This document shows, one piece after another, positions 23,371 to 32,100 of a stretch of 64,000 bases of DNA. Made by a program: the position numbers and the translations under genes. Each line of letters opens with the position of its first letter. The stretch's first letter is position 1. Location: NCBI GenBank assembly GCA_032871835.1, contig CM065295.1, forward strand, positions 67,388,687 through 67,452,686, given 5' to 3'. Under the pieces are notes generated by a model, which did no database searches, was not told where the DNA came from, and worked only from the letters and a program-made list of their open reading frames with translations. Source of the stretch: Dipteronia dyeriana (Eukaryota > Streptophyta > Magnoliopsida > Sapindales > Sapindaceae).

Positions 23371-23995
23371 CAGTAAATGAGTTTCACTCAAAATCGAAAC
23401 CTTCATATTTTTCTTCAAATTAAACTTATTCATTCTTGGAAAAAACAAGTAGGAAAGGGATACAAACCGTCAACTACTTCAAGATAGAGCTGAATGCTAA
23501 GTTTCGGATCTGGATCTACCTTCAAGAATGTGGTGACCGAAATCAGTTCAGAGACACGATTTACCTGCAGAGACGAAGACCCACGAGTTTCAGACCCGAT
23601 TTGCATGCTCGGTTTTCAGGTAGAAGAAGCTCAATTTTTTAGAGAGACAGAACACAATAGAGAACACGATTTCAGTGAGAAGAAGCAAAAGAGAACACGG
23701 TTTCAGTGAGAAGAAGCAAATCGGTTTTCAGAGAGATCACGGTTTGAAAGAGAAGAAGCAAAAAAAATAGAGAATAAACAGAGAGAGCGAGAGAGAGCGT
23801 GAGAAATCAGGATTTCAAAAAAATTGGAGGTGAAGCACTGATAAGTGAAAACTTTGGGTGGGAAAAATTGGGACACAAAAAAATTGAGGGCATATTTGGA
23901 AGTTCATAGTTAAAGATGCTAATTATAAACAAAAATAAAGTTTTGGCTAAAAACGATAACTCAATAAATTTTTGGATCATTTCCAACAATTCTCC
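23371..23995. other. MULE right arm: leader region and TIR
   Basis: This is the noncoding right arm. It contains a short repeated phrase, ACGGTTTCAGTGAGAAGAAG, around 23,650-23,760, AG-rich sequence, and the terminal inverted repeat (about 23,905-23,995). It presumably holds the promoter of the minus-strand transposase. Confidence 0.5.
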
Positions 23996-24379
23996 TATAT
24001 ATATATATATATAATACCATATTTTTCATCCAAACACATGTGACACTTGATATGTTAAATGGTGAGTAAATATATATGGTAGGTAAGATAAAGCATAATT
24101 AATGTGTATCTATTTATAATTTGATACCTTACATACCATATACGTTGGAATAAAAAATATAGGATTTTAGATGGAATGTTTAATATTATTAATTATATAT
24201 ATATATATTTCAAACAAAGAAATTCAACGCACGCGTCACAAGATAACTATATTATTGAGAAATTCATCGCACGAGTCACATGCATGCAAGAGAAAACTAT
24301 AAATTATCAACATTCAATTTAACTAACTAGACAAGATCGAGATTGTTCTGGTACACCATGAGATCGATTCCCAGCCCCC
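23996..24379. other. AT-rich noncoding sequence
   Basis: TA tracts at 23,996-24,013 and 24,195-24,210. A short near-duplicate phrase GAAATTC(A)(A/T)CGCACG(C/A)GTCACA occurs at about 24,220 and 24,260. No gene seen. Confidence 0.3.
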
Positions 24380-24865
24380 TGTCACAGTGTTAAAGTTTGC
24401 GCAGCTAACCCGTGCGGCACTTAGACAATTTCTGGGCGAGATTGCTAAGTAAGCCTTGCTTGATCACTCTCAAAGGCTAGAGAGACTAGAGAAGGACTAG
24501 AAGAGCTTTGTAGGAAAATAAGGCAAAGTGTATTGCTATGAGAAAGCTTTACAATGCTTTGAGTATTCTTGGCTTGGATGCCTTACAAATGAGAGGGGCT
24601 ACCTATTTATAGTGGTTCACCTCCTCTATGTATGTTCTAGACTACTCTAGGAGATTGAGTCTCTAGAATGTTCTACATGTATCTAGGTTTCTCTACAAGT
24701 ATTCATAACCCTAGATATTTACAAGAGAGTTCTAGAATGTTACTAGAGTCTTCCAAGGTTGACCTTGCTAGATGAGTGGAGAAGACTCTAGAATCTTCCA
24801 AGGGCTTGTGCCTAACTTTGGGCTTTGTTTGGGCTCCTTGGATCAGAATTGGACGGGTCGTGACA
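24380..24865 (-). repeat. Gypsy (chromovirus) 3' LTR, 486 bp
   Basis: On the minus strand the LTR begins TGTCACGACCCGTCC, immediately after a polypurine tract AGTGGGGGAAGA (24,877-24,866), and ends AACACTGTGACA at 24,380. TGTCAC...GTGACA are therefore matched termini. It lies just downstream of a chromodomain, where a chromovirus 3' LTR belongs. Confidence 0.75.
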
Positions 24866-24876
24866 TCTTCCCCCAC

Positions 24877-25560
24877 TTAAGCTCGCGACGTCCCCGTCGC
24901 GCCTTCATCCTTGTATCGTTGGATTTGCTCTGCGAATTGCCAAAGTGTATCCCCTATTTCCCAACTCGCTTCGCTATCGTGGAGGTTCTTCCATTTCACC
25001 AAGTACTCTGTGTAATTTGGGACACCTCTTCTCCGAATCACTCGGTCCGCCAGTATGCACTCCACGTCTTTGTCGAATGCCGTGACTACGGCAGTTGGCG
25101 CCCGTTTAGACTCTTCTCTGCTGGGGTCTTCCATATCTGTATGGTATGGCTTAAGGAAACTTACATGGAAGACTGGATGGATCTTGAGTCTTGGTGGAAG
25201 TTAGACTTGGTAGGAGACCTTGCCTACTCGTTTGATGACATGAAATGGGCCTTCATATTTTCTCACCAACCCTTTGTGCACTCGGCGTAGTGCCTTGAAC
25301 TGTTGGGGTAGCAGTTTGATAAGCACCAAGTCTCCTTCATTAAACTCCAAGTGTCTCCTCCTTGTATCCGCCCATTTCTTCATTTTTCGGGCGGCTTTGT
25401 CTAAGCATGCTCGCGTGATATCGGCTTCTTCATGCCACTCTCTAGCGAGCTTGTGAGCCGCGGGGCTCTTTCCTCCATAGGTTGAGGCAATGGCTTGGGG
25501 GGTCATTGGTTGTTGTCCCATGACTGTATTTGTGAGCATTTTAGTGATCCAGAGCATCGT
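24877..25560 (-). pseudogene. Chromovirus (Ty3/gypsy) integrase C-terminus and chromodomain
   Basis: Minus-strand frame 25,557-25,201 reads the end of a gypsy integrase: GQQPMTPQAIA, AHKLAREWHEEADIT, ACLDKAARKMKKWAD, GDLVLIKLLPQQFKALR, KYEGPFHVIKRVGKVSYQV. Frame 25,134-24,877 then gives a chromodomain: ECILADRVIRRRGVPNYTEY, LVKWKNLHDSEASWE, LWQFAEQI. In chromoviruses this domain guides integration to marked chromatin. RT, RNase H and the integrase core are missing upstream, and the two parts are in different frames. This is a 3' fragment of a dead element. Confidence 0.9.
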
Positions 25561-25787
25561 GGTCTTCCTTCGTAAGTCTCACCGATGCACTGTCTCCAGG
25601 CTCCCCATTTCAACCCTCTCCCGACTCTCCTCACTCTAAATCGCTTCCGTATCTTCACACTCGGCAACGTTCATCCAAGAACCTGTCCGAGTGTCCCTCT
25701 TACAAGGCTTACTTAGCAACGTTCCCACGGAAGTTGCCTAAGTGCCGCACGGGTGTGCCTAGATGAAATTCTCACCCCGTGACACCC
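25561..25787 (+). repeat. Inverted copy of a related LTR end
   Basis: Bases 25,700-25,787 read, on the minus strand, TGTCACGGGGTGAG, then CCCGTGCGGCACTTAGGCAA and GTTGCTAAGTAAGCCTT. This matches the plus strand at 24,380-24,458 (TGTCAC, CCCGTGCGGCACTTAGACAA, TTGCTAAGTAAGCCTT). So the chromovirus fragment is bracketed by inverted LTR-terminal sequences, which a normal insertion does not produce. Bases 25,561-25,700 are probably the rest of this second LTR end. Confidence 0.6.
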
Positions 25788-26010
25788 CGCCCTCATTTGT
25801 TTCAATAGTTTATTTTTTAAATGTAAAAATTTAATCCAAATATGTTGGTAAATGATTTTTTCATTAACCACACTATCCCATATTCTATACGGTGATGACA
25901 ACTCACTTACCATATTATTTAAGTTAATTATTTGAGTTGTATAATATTACTCCAATTTTAACATTGTTAATATATTAGGTTTTATAGACTTTTAATATAA
26001 AATAAAAGTA

Positions 26011-26042
<32 letters not shown>

Positions 26043-26049
26043 GTATATA
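25788..26049. other. Noncoding AT-rich spacer with a TA tract
   Basis: No gene is seen. It ends in a TA/TATG tract at 26,012-26,050 that borders the next foldback element. Confidence 0.3.
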
Positions 26050-26238
26050 TTATATTGGTTTTCATATCTTTACGTACTGATATAATTTATATCAGTACGC
26101 TGTATGTAGACCATTGATTATAGAGAAGCTTTGACAAGTACTTACATTTTGAGTCAAAATATGTAAATCTAATAGTCCACATCCAACGCACTGATAAATT
26201 TATATCGGTATGCACTGACTTATATATATATATATACA
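26050..26238. mobile_element. Foldback MITE in a TA tract (copy 2)
   Basis: The left arm TACGTACTGATATAATTTAT and the right arm ATAAATTTATATCGGTATGC are inverted. The core has CATTGATTATAGAGAAGCTT and AGTCAAAATATGTAAATCTA, close to copy 4 (40,833). TA repeats adjoin both sides. Confidence 0.75.
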
Positions 26239-26251
26239 TACATACGGGGAA

Positions 26252-27217
26252 TAGACTTGACGGTGATTCGATTCGAACCGGGGAACCAAACCGGAACCGA
26301 ACGTAAAAAACCGTAATCGGAACTGGGTTTTTCGTTTCTGGTTCCGGTTCCAAACCGAACCAGAACCACCATTGTAGCAGTTCCGCTGGAACCGTTCCGT
26401 TGGAACCGTTCCGTTTGAACCGGATTGGAACGACGGTTCCGGTTCAGTTTGAACCGGACGATTCCAACATATTTTTTTAATATAAATCTCTCTCTCTCTC
26501 TCTCTCTCTCTTCTGGTTGATCACTTGATTGGTTCTTCAAAGACTTGCTTCTTCATCTCATCACCGGCGATCGACCGACGCCGGTGTCTGCACCGGATGG
26601 TTGCTCTTTCTTCATCTTCTTTTTCTTCTTCTTCTTCTTCTTCTTCATCATCATCATCATCATCATCATCGATTCTTCATTTTCGATCTTGTTCTTCGAT
26701 TCTTCTTCGAATCTTCATTTTCTTCATCATCATCATCTTCATCTTCATCTTCATCTTCTTCTTCTTCGATTCACAGTTTGATTTGGGTAATGAGTGATTT
26801 GTTTGGGGTTGATTTGGACCGGTGGTAGCGGATTTACTAACTTTGGATTATTTTGGGTGATTTGTGAGAGAGAATGGGATTGATTTGGGTGATTTTGGGA
26901 TGAATATGTATATATGATATGGGATTGATTTGGGAGATTTTTGGGATGGATGTGATATGGGATTGATTTGTTCACTGATCTGGTTCTGGTATGTGATAGG
27001 GTTAAAAAAATTCTAGTTCCGAACTGTCGAAACCACCGAAACCGATGAAATCAGAATTGAAACCAAAACCTTTTAAGGGAGGTTTCGGTTTTGGTTTTGG
27101 TTTTGGTTTCGGTTTTGGTTTTGGTTTTGGTTTCGGTTTCTGTTTCGATATCGGTTCCGATTCTTATTCCTCTAAAATCGAACCGTTGATTTCGAACCGA
27201 AACTGACGTCATGTCTG
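26252..27217. mobile_element. Non-autonomous hAT element, 966 bp
   Basis: A perfect 8-bp duplication, ACGGGGAA, flanks it (26,244-26,251 and 27,218-27,225). Ends are TAGACTTGACGG and GACGTCATGTCTG, an imperfect inverted pair. Subterminal regions are packed with CGGTTCC/GGAACCG and GGTTTTGGTTTCGG motifs, as on the 404-bp hAT. The interior has (TTC)n and (ATC)n tracts (26,605-26,770) and non-repetitive sequence resembling a plant gene leader, but no transposase. The Ser/His-rich frames across the triplet tracts are spurious. Confidence 0.9.
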
Positions 27218-27312
27218 ACGGGGAATAAAGGTTGGGCACCTCCTCCCAATTTATAAAACGAGGGATAAAATTACCTTCACTTAAAAAAAACCCATTTGTG
27301 GATTTTATTTTG

Positions 27313-28482
27313 GGATATTAAGATTTTAGTCCCTTTAATTAGCGTTAATCTGGGTTTAGTCGATTAGTTTTTGAAATTACTAACTTTAGTCCTTCTGTAA
27401 CGGTTTCCATTACCTGACATTGTCAGAGGACAAAATGACCATGCCGCCCTTAACACCTGTGAAAAGACTTTTATGTTGGGCTTGCTAAACACACCCCAGC
27501 CAGATCCAATTGCACCTTGAATCTAGCAAACTTGGCGTACCCTTTACATGGCTGAGCGCACCCCATACCATTAACATGATGTCATGTCATCTTCTTTAGC
27601 AAGCTGACCCGGTGACCTGCGCATGCCCGACCCGGAATCGATCTTGACCCGACATGAAACCTGATTGTTTTACACCGTTTCTGGCCACGTTTCGGGCGGT
27701 TTTCTACCCAGAACAACGGTTGATCCTTCTTCGATTCGTTTTCCACCCATTCTAGCCTCTCACACACACGTTTTCCATGGAATCACCAAACCCTCCCACC
27801 ACCAAAATCCAACCCAAACCGAATCTACACCCAAACTGAATCTATGTTTCTGTTTATCCAATTCCACAAATTAACTCTCTGTTTATCATCATCATCATCG
27901 ATTCATCATCATTATCATCATCATCATCATCATCATCATCACCATCACTTCTCCACACCATCGTCGATTCATCATCACCATCGTCGATTCATCATCACTA
28001 TAACGATCACCATCGTCGATTCCCTTTTCCACACCATCGTCAATTAGGGTTGGTGGCGGTGGTGACTAGTTGTGAAGAAAGAGAGAAAAGATGGCAGATC
28101 GTGAGTGAGGTGAGATGAGGAGAGAGAACAGTGAGAATTTGGGTTTGGTGAAGAAGATGGTGACCGTGTGATGTTGTTAATCGTTTTTTTTAGTTTTGTA
28201 ATAGTTTTTTCTTTTAATTAATTTAATTTAATTTTTAAATTTTTTACGTATCGAAATACCATTTTTACCCTTATTTAATGAAAAGCTTATAGCAGCTTTT
28301 GTTAAATTTCCCATATTGCCCTTGTTGAACTAATAGAAGTCGACGAAAATCTAACGGAATTGGACGGTAGGGATTGAAATAGGTATTGTCAGAGAATTAG
28401 TGGACTAAAGTTAGTAATTTCAAAAACAAGTGGATCAAACTCTGATTAACGCTAACTAGAGGGACTAAAATCTTAATATTCC
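27313..28482. mobile_element. MULE-like non-autonomous element with long TIRs, 1.17 kb
   Basis: Left GGATATTAAGATTTTAGTCC and right (reverse complement) GGAATATTAAGATTTTAGTC open inverted repeats of about 80 bp that also share TTAGCGTTAATC and TTTTTGAAATTACTAACTTT. Long TIRs point to the Mutator superfamily. Candidate 9-bp flanks TTTATTTTG and TTTTTTTTT agree at seven positions, which is weak in so T-rich a target. The interior has a leader-like stretch and an (ATC)n tract (27,880-28,020). It encodes no transposase and may have captured foreign sequence. Confidence 0.7.
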
Positions 28483-28769
28483 TTTTTTTTTCGAAAGCTC
28501 ATGGACCCATGGGAGAAATAATGCTTCTGGTCAGAGAGAGACATTTGCTATGTAAAAAGTAAAAACTGTAGCTCATTAGTCATTTTCCTGAGAGATTTCT
28601 TTTGATTCCTTGGCTGCCACTAGCCCACTATCACACAAGGCCACTTGCACTAGAGCTTGTTCATCAGTTGGGCCATGTACAACTTAAAAACGGCTTGTGT
28701 CTGTGAAGTGTGAAATGTGATCCTGTCTGTCGATCTCTAAGACTTTGAAAATTAACTACAGTAGTTACA
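28483..28769 (+). promoter_or_regulatory. Presumed UGT promoter and 5' leader
   Basis: About 290 bp lie between the MULE-like element and the UGT start codon. I see no convincing TATA box; AACTTAAAAACGG at 28,681 is the closest. The upstream promoter may have been displaced by the 1.17-kb element, which ends only 287 bp before the ATG. Confidence 0.3.
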
Positions 28770-29190
28770 ATGGGAAAGCAGGCACATGTTCTGGTGATAC
28801 CATTGCAAGCTCAAGGTCATCTAATGCCTATAACGAAGTTTTCACATGGGTTAGCCAAACATGGCATCAAGATTACAATTGTAAATACAGAGTCTACTCA
28901 TAACCAGATCCTTAGTGCACTTGCTAAAGAGGATGACATTGCCGATTCCATCAGTCTTGTTTCATGCCCAAATGTTTATGATTATCTGCAAGTCCAGAAG
29001 CTCATTCAACAAATGATTGATGATGAGAAGATCACTTGTGTTCTTGAAGATAGCTTTCTTGCATGGAACATGGAAGCTGCAGCAGAGTTGGGAATCAAAA
29101 GAGCCACCATCTGTTGCATGGCAGCTACTCATTTCATCCCAGTTTTTGACCTCCCTAAACTCATTCAACATGGTGTTATTGACAATCAAG

Positions 29191-29839
29191 GTACTCATAT
29201 CATCTATTTTTACATTTCTTGAATTAATTACTTCGTTTAAATTTTGATTTTTTAGAATTTTAGACCTTTATGCCGTATATCTTTTACGATCAGGGGTTTT
29301 ATCAATCTAGTCTCTATGTTTTTTGTTTGTTATGTCTTTTCTATATTTCCCTAACGTGATCCTTTGGTTTTTAAATGAGTAATTATAGTTGTCTTAATTT
29401 TTTTTTCCAAATTCTATTATAAATAATGTGGTACGTGAAGTGTCAGTATCACATCAGTCACTGTATAATCTCATAATTTATAAGATACTGATACCGTGTT
29501 ACATCATATGAGACAGAATTAAAAAAAACAAATTTGGGACGTCTAACATTACTCTTTTCACAAACCCATCAATTTGGTCTCTTTAATCAGATTTTTAACG
29601 GTCAATCATCAGAAATAAAATGACGTCTTTATTCCGGACCATTTATTTACTTTTTAAAAATAAAATAAAATAATTTAGTTTTTCTTTTGAAAAACAAAAA
29701 TTTAGTTAAAAATTAAAATATATCATAAAAAATTAAAGAAAAATGAAAAAAAAAAACCAAATTGGATCCAAAGTTAAAAAACAAAAGAAAAACACTGTAA
29801 TCCAATAAAAGTTTGACATGTTTAACATTAAAAACTGTT
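29191..29839 (+). other. UGT intron, left part
   Basis: AT-rich intron sequence without recognisable elements, apart from A/T-rich runs near 29,640-29,760. No gene. Confidence 0.4.
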
Positions 29840-30640
29840 ATTTGTAATACGTAAAAAAATCTGGTTCGAATATGTAGAAAATAATAAACAGAAACAAAGG
29901 TTTGTGAATCCATACCCGTGTTTCACACAGTGTCCTTAAAACAATTTCACCGTATATAACACCGTATGTGTATAGCGATTGTCTTCTAGGATACAACGAT
30001 TCAACAGTGGAACTGTGAAGCACAACCACTCTCAACGAACTCAAATTAGGTTCGACCTTACCATGCGAAAAGAAGAAGAAAACCGAAATTAAAGAGAGAA
30101 GGAATTATTTCAAAATTTCATGAATGCAATAATTTATATTCTAGAAGTGTAGACTAGGGTTTCTTATGTAACCGAAGTTAAAGAGATTGAATTGGAAATT
30201 GCTTAACTACTACGTTTTAAATGATAACAGAAATTTAATTAAATAATAATCTTCTATAATATTTATTCCTGATTGATCAATGATTATGAGCATTTAGTGA
30301 TCAAGTAAGTATCAGAATCCAAAATTGATCACTGATTCTGATTACTTAGTGATTAAGTAAGTATCAGAATCCAAAACAGAAATCAACTATTTCCTTAATT
30401 CAATTAATTTCCTTATTCAAAATGGAAATTACCATTCTTCCTTATCATTCATTTAAGACGTTTGACTTAGGGAAAATAATTAATTATTTCCTTATCAACA
30501 AATTGATTTAGGAAAAATTAAATTCAAAATATCGATTGTACTCTCACGGTATTCGTGTACGTAGCTCGCGCCCACACACGAGTCATGCAATCGAAGGTTT
30601 GAGTCATGCCTTACATTCCCGTATACGTTTGACTCACTTC
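29840..30640 (-). mobile_element. Probable LTR-retrotransposon remnant, unclassified
   Basis: The minus strand shows text common in plant LTRs (a leader-like stretch around 30,060-29,900 with AGTTCCACTGTTGAATCGTT and GTATCCTAGAAGACAATC). There is also a short internal duplication, AAGTAAGTATCAGAATCCAAA (30,305 and 30,357). No termini, PBS or protein were found, so the limits are nominal. Confidence 0.3.
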
Positions 30641-30679
30641 GACATGGTTCAAGCGATTACCACCCATGAGCATCAATAG

Positions 30680-31420
30680 TTTTTCAAGTTTCATCAAGGC
30701 ATTCATCTGACAGTAGCTTTCAGAGAAGAAAATTGCTTGCCCATCTATCCAACATCAAGCAAGAAAGGAACAAGTCACTCAAAAAGTACCTAACAAGGTT
30801 TGTAAGAGAAGTAGCACAAATTGAGGATACTAACGAAGTTGCTGTCATATTAGCTTTTGCCATCAGCTTAAAAATTGGTCGATTATCCTTTGACCTGAGA
30901 AGGGATCGACCCAGGACGTATGAAGAGATGATAGATATAGCCAACGATACACATTACTGAAGAAGAAGAAGAAGAGGTACCCAATGAGGTATTTATGTAC
31001 ACGACCATCGTCCAAAAGTGCCTGAAGTAAAATCCAAGCAAAAAGAAGAAAACGTGAAAGGTCAAAAACGTAATCATTGAAGAGCGATAAAAGCCAGGAG
31101 ACTGGTAAAAGGATAATAGAAGAGGTGGTCGAACCGAGAAGTTTTGAGGTAAGTATAACAATTACACTCATTTGGCGAGCGTTCAAGAAGACAAAAACCC
31201 AGTTGTCGAAGACTATGGGTTAGTTAGATACCCAAAACAACAGTTCACATATGCTAGAAGAGACACTACCAATTATAGTCGCTTTCACAAGAACCAGGTG
31301 CATGACACTTCAAAGTGCTATTAGTTGTGGGACTATATCGAAAGCCTGATCAGAGATGGGTTTTTAAAAGACTACGGTCTCAAGGAGGACCATAAACAGG
31401 GAATTTTTCATCGAGATGGT
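30680..31420 (+). pseudogene. Gypsy gag fragment
   Basis: Frame 30,733-30,960 reads LLAHLSNIKQERNKSLKKYL, TRFVREVAQIED and RTYEEMIDIANDT, the core of the gypsy Retrotrans_gag domain. A second block at about 31,245-31,410 reads FTYARRDTTNYSRFHKNQ, VHDTSKCY, LWDYIESLIRDGFLKDYG. This is the region around the CRFHxxHxHxTxxC knuckle-like motif of such gags, here degraded. Stops and shifts separate the blocks. Gag would form the particle. Confidence 0.75.
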
Positions 31421-31539
31421 CACCGATAGAACCAATGGGAGCACATGTGACATCCAGAGCGTGAAAGTCTATGATCAGTTACGACTCAATAGAAAGACCT
31501 AAAGCCATTCCTTGTTCCGCTTATAGGATCCAGAGCATG

Positions 31540-32100
31540 ATGGACTAGGGACAGTAAAACTGCCAGTCTGATTCGGCACAATCCTATGCCTAAAAACATT
31601 CATACTCTACTTTATGGTGTTGACATAGAAAATTGGTCTTAAAATAGCTTATTGGGAAGACCTTTTTCAAACCAGGAACAGGCGGTTACTACAACCTACG
31701 CCTTGAAAGTGAAGCATTCAATGGAGTTTGGGGTAAGAGAGCTCAAGGGGTTACAAAAGATGGCTTGCCAGGCAAACCCTTTAGTACTCAGAGACAAAAC
31801 ATGGGGAGAGTCACTCAACATTTGTGCAATTTGAGAAAGAGAAGATCCATAAGAAGAGACCTCAAAAGAATTCGAATTCGATCTTATGGATGAGTAAGGA
31901 AAAGAGGAACCAACAGAGGCTATCATCCTCGATAAAGAAGAACCAGTAAAGACTATCAAGCTAGGTGTACAATTCTCAGAGTCAGTGAGGCTAAACTAAC
32001 AGACTTGTTACAAGAATATAAATATATCATCGTCTAGAGTCACAACGATATGCTCGGGATCAGCACAAATGTAATTTCTCATTACATGGTTATCGATAAC
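31540..32100 (+). pseudogene. Gypsy protease end and pre-RT region
   Basis: Frame reads GRPFSNQEQAVTTTYALKVK, EFGVRELKGLQKMACQ. These resemble the GRP..N...AV.STYHL.LKFPT..GVG..RGDQ segment at the end of gypsy proteases. Further along it reads VKTIKLGVQFSESVR and HNDMLGISTNVISHYMV, the short segment just before RT. Sequence homology then stops abruptly at about 32,100, where antisense material begins, so RT is deleted. Confidence 0.7.

Larger units (their letters stand above)
13653..23995. mobile_element. Mutator-like element (MULE) carrying an Ulp1 protease gene, 10.3 kb
   Basis: The two ends are long degenerate inverted repeats of about 80 bp. The left holds TTATTGAGTTATTGTTTTTA (13,680) and the reverse complement of the right holds TTATTGAGTTATCGTTTTTA. 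Outside both is TA repeat, so the 9-bp duplication is probably TATATATAT but cannot be proved. Between the ends lie a plus-strand DUF1985/Ulp1 gene, a convergent minus-strand MuDR-type transposase gene, and a CATGTAACTT minisatellite in introns and intergenic space. Ulp1-bearing MULEs are known in plants (Kaonashi elements of Arabidopsis, a melon MULE). Both genes here have stops or frameshifts. Confidence 0.85.

Noticed and set aside
24772..25290. A 172-codon plus-strand frame
   Set aside because: It is antisense to the chromodomain and integrase frames, which match known protein families, and has no homology of its own that I recognise.
26525..26828. Ser-, His- and Phe-rich frames of 78-99 codons
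   Set aside because: They read (TTC)n and (ATC)n tracts in three registers within a non-autonomous hAT. There is no domain or splice context.
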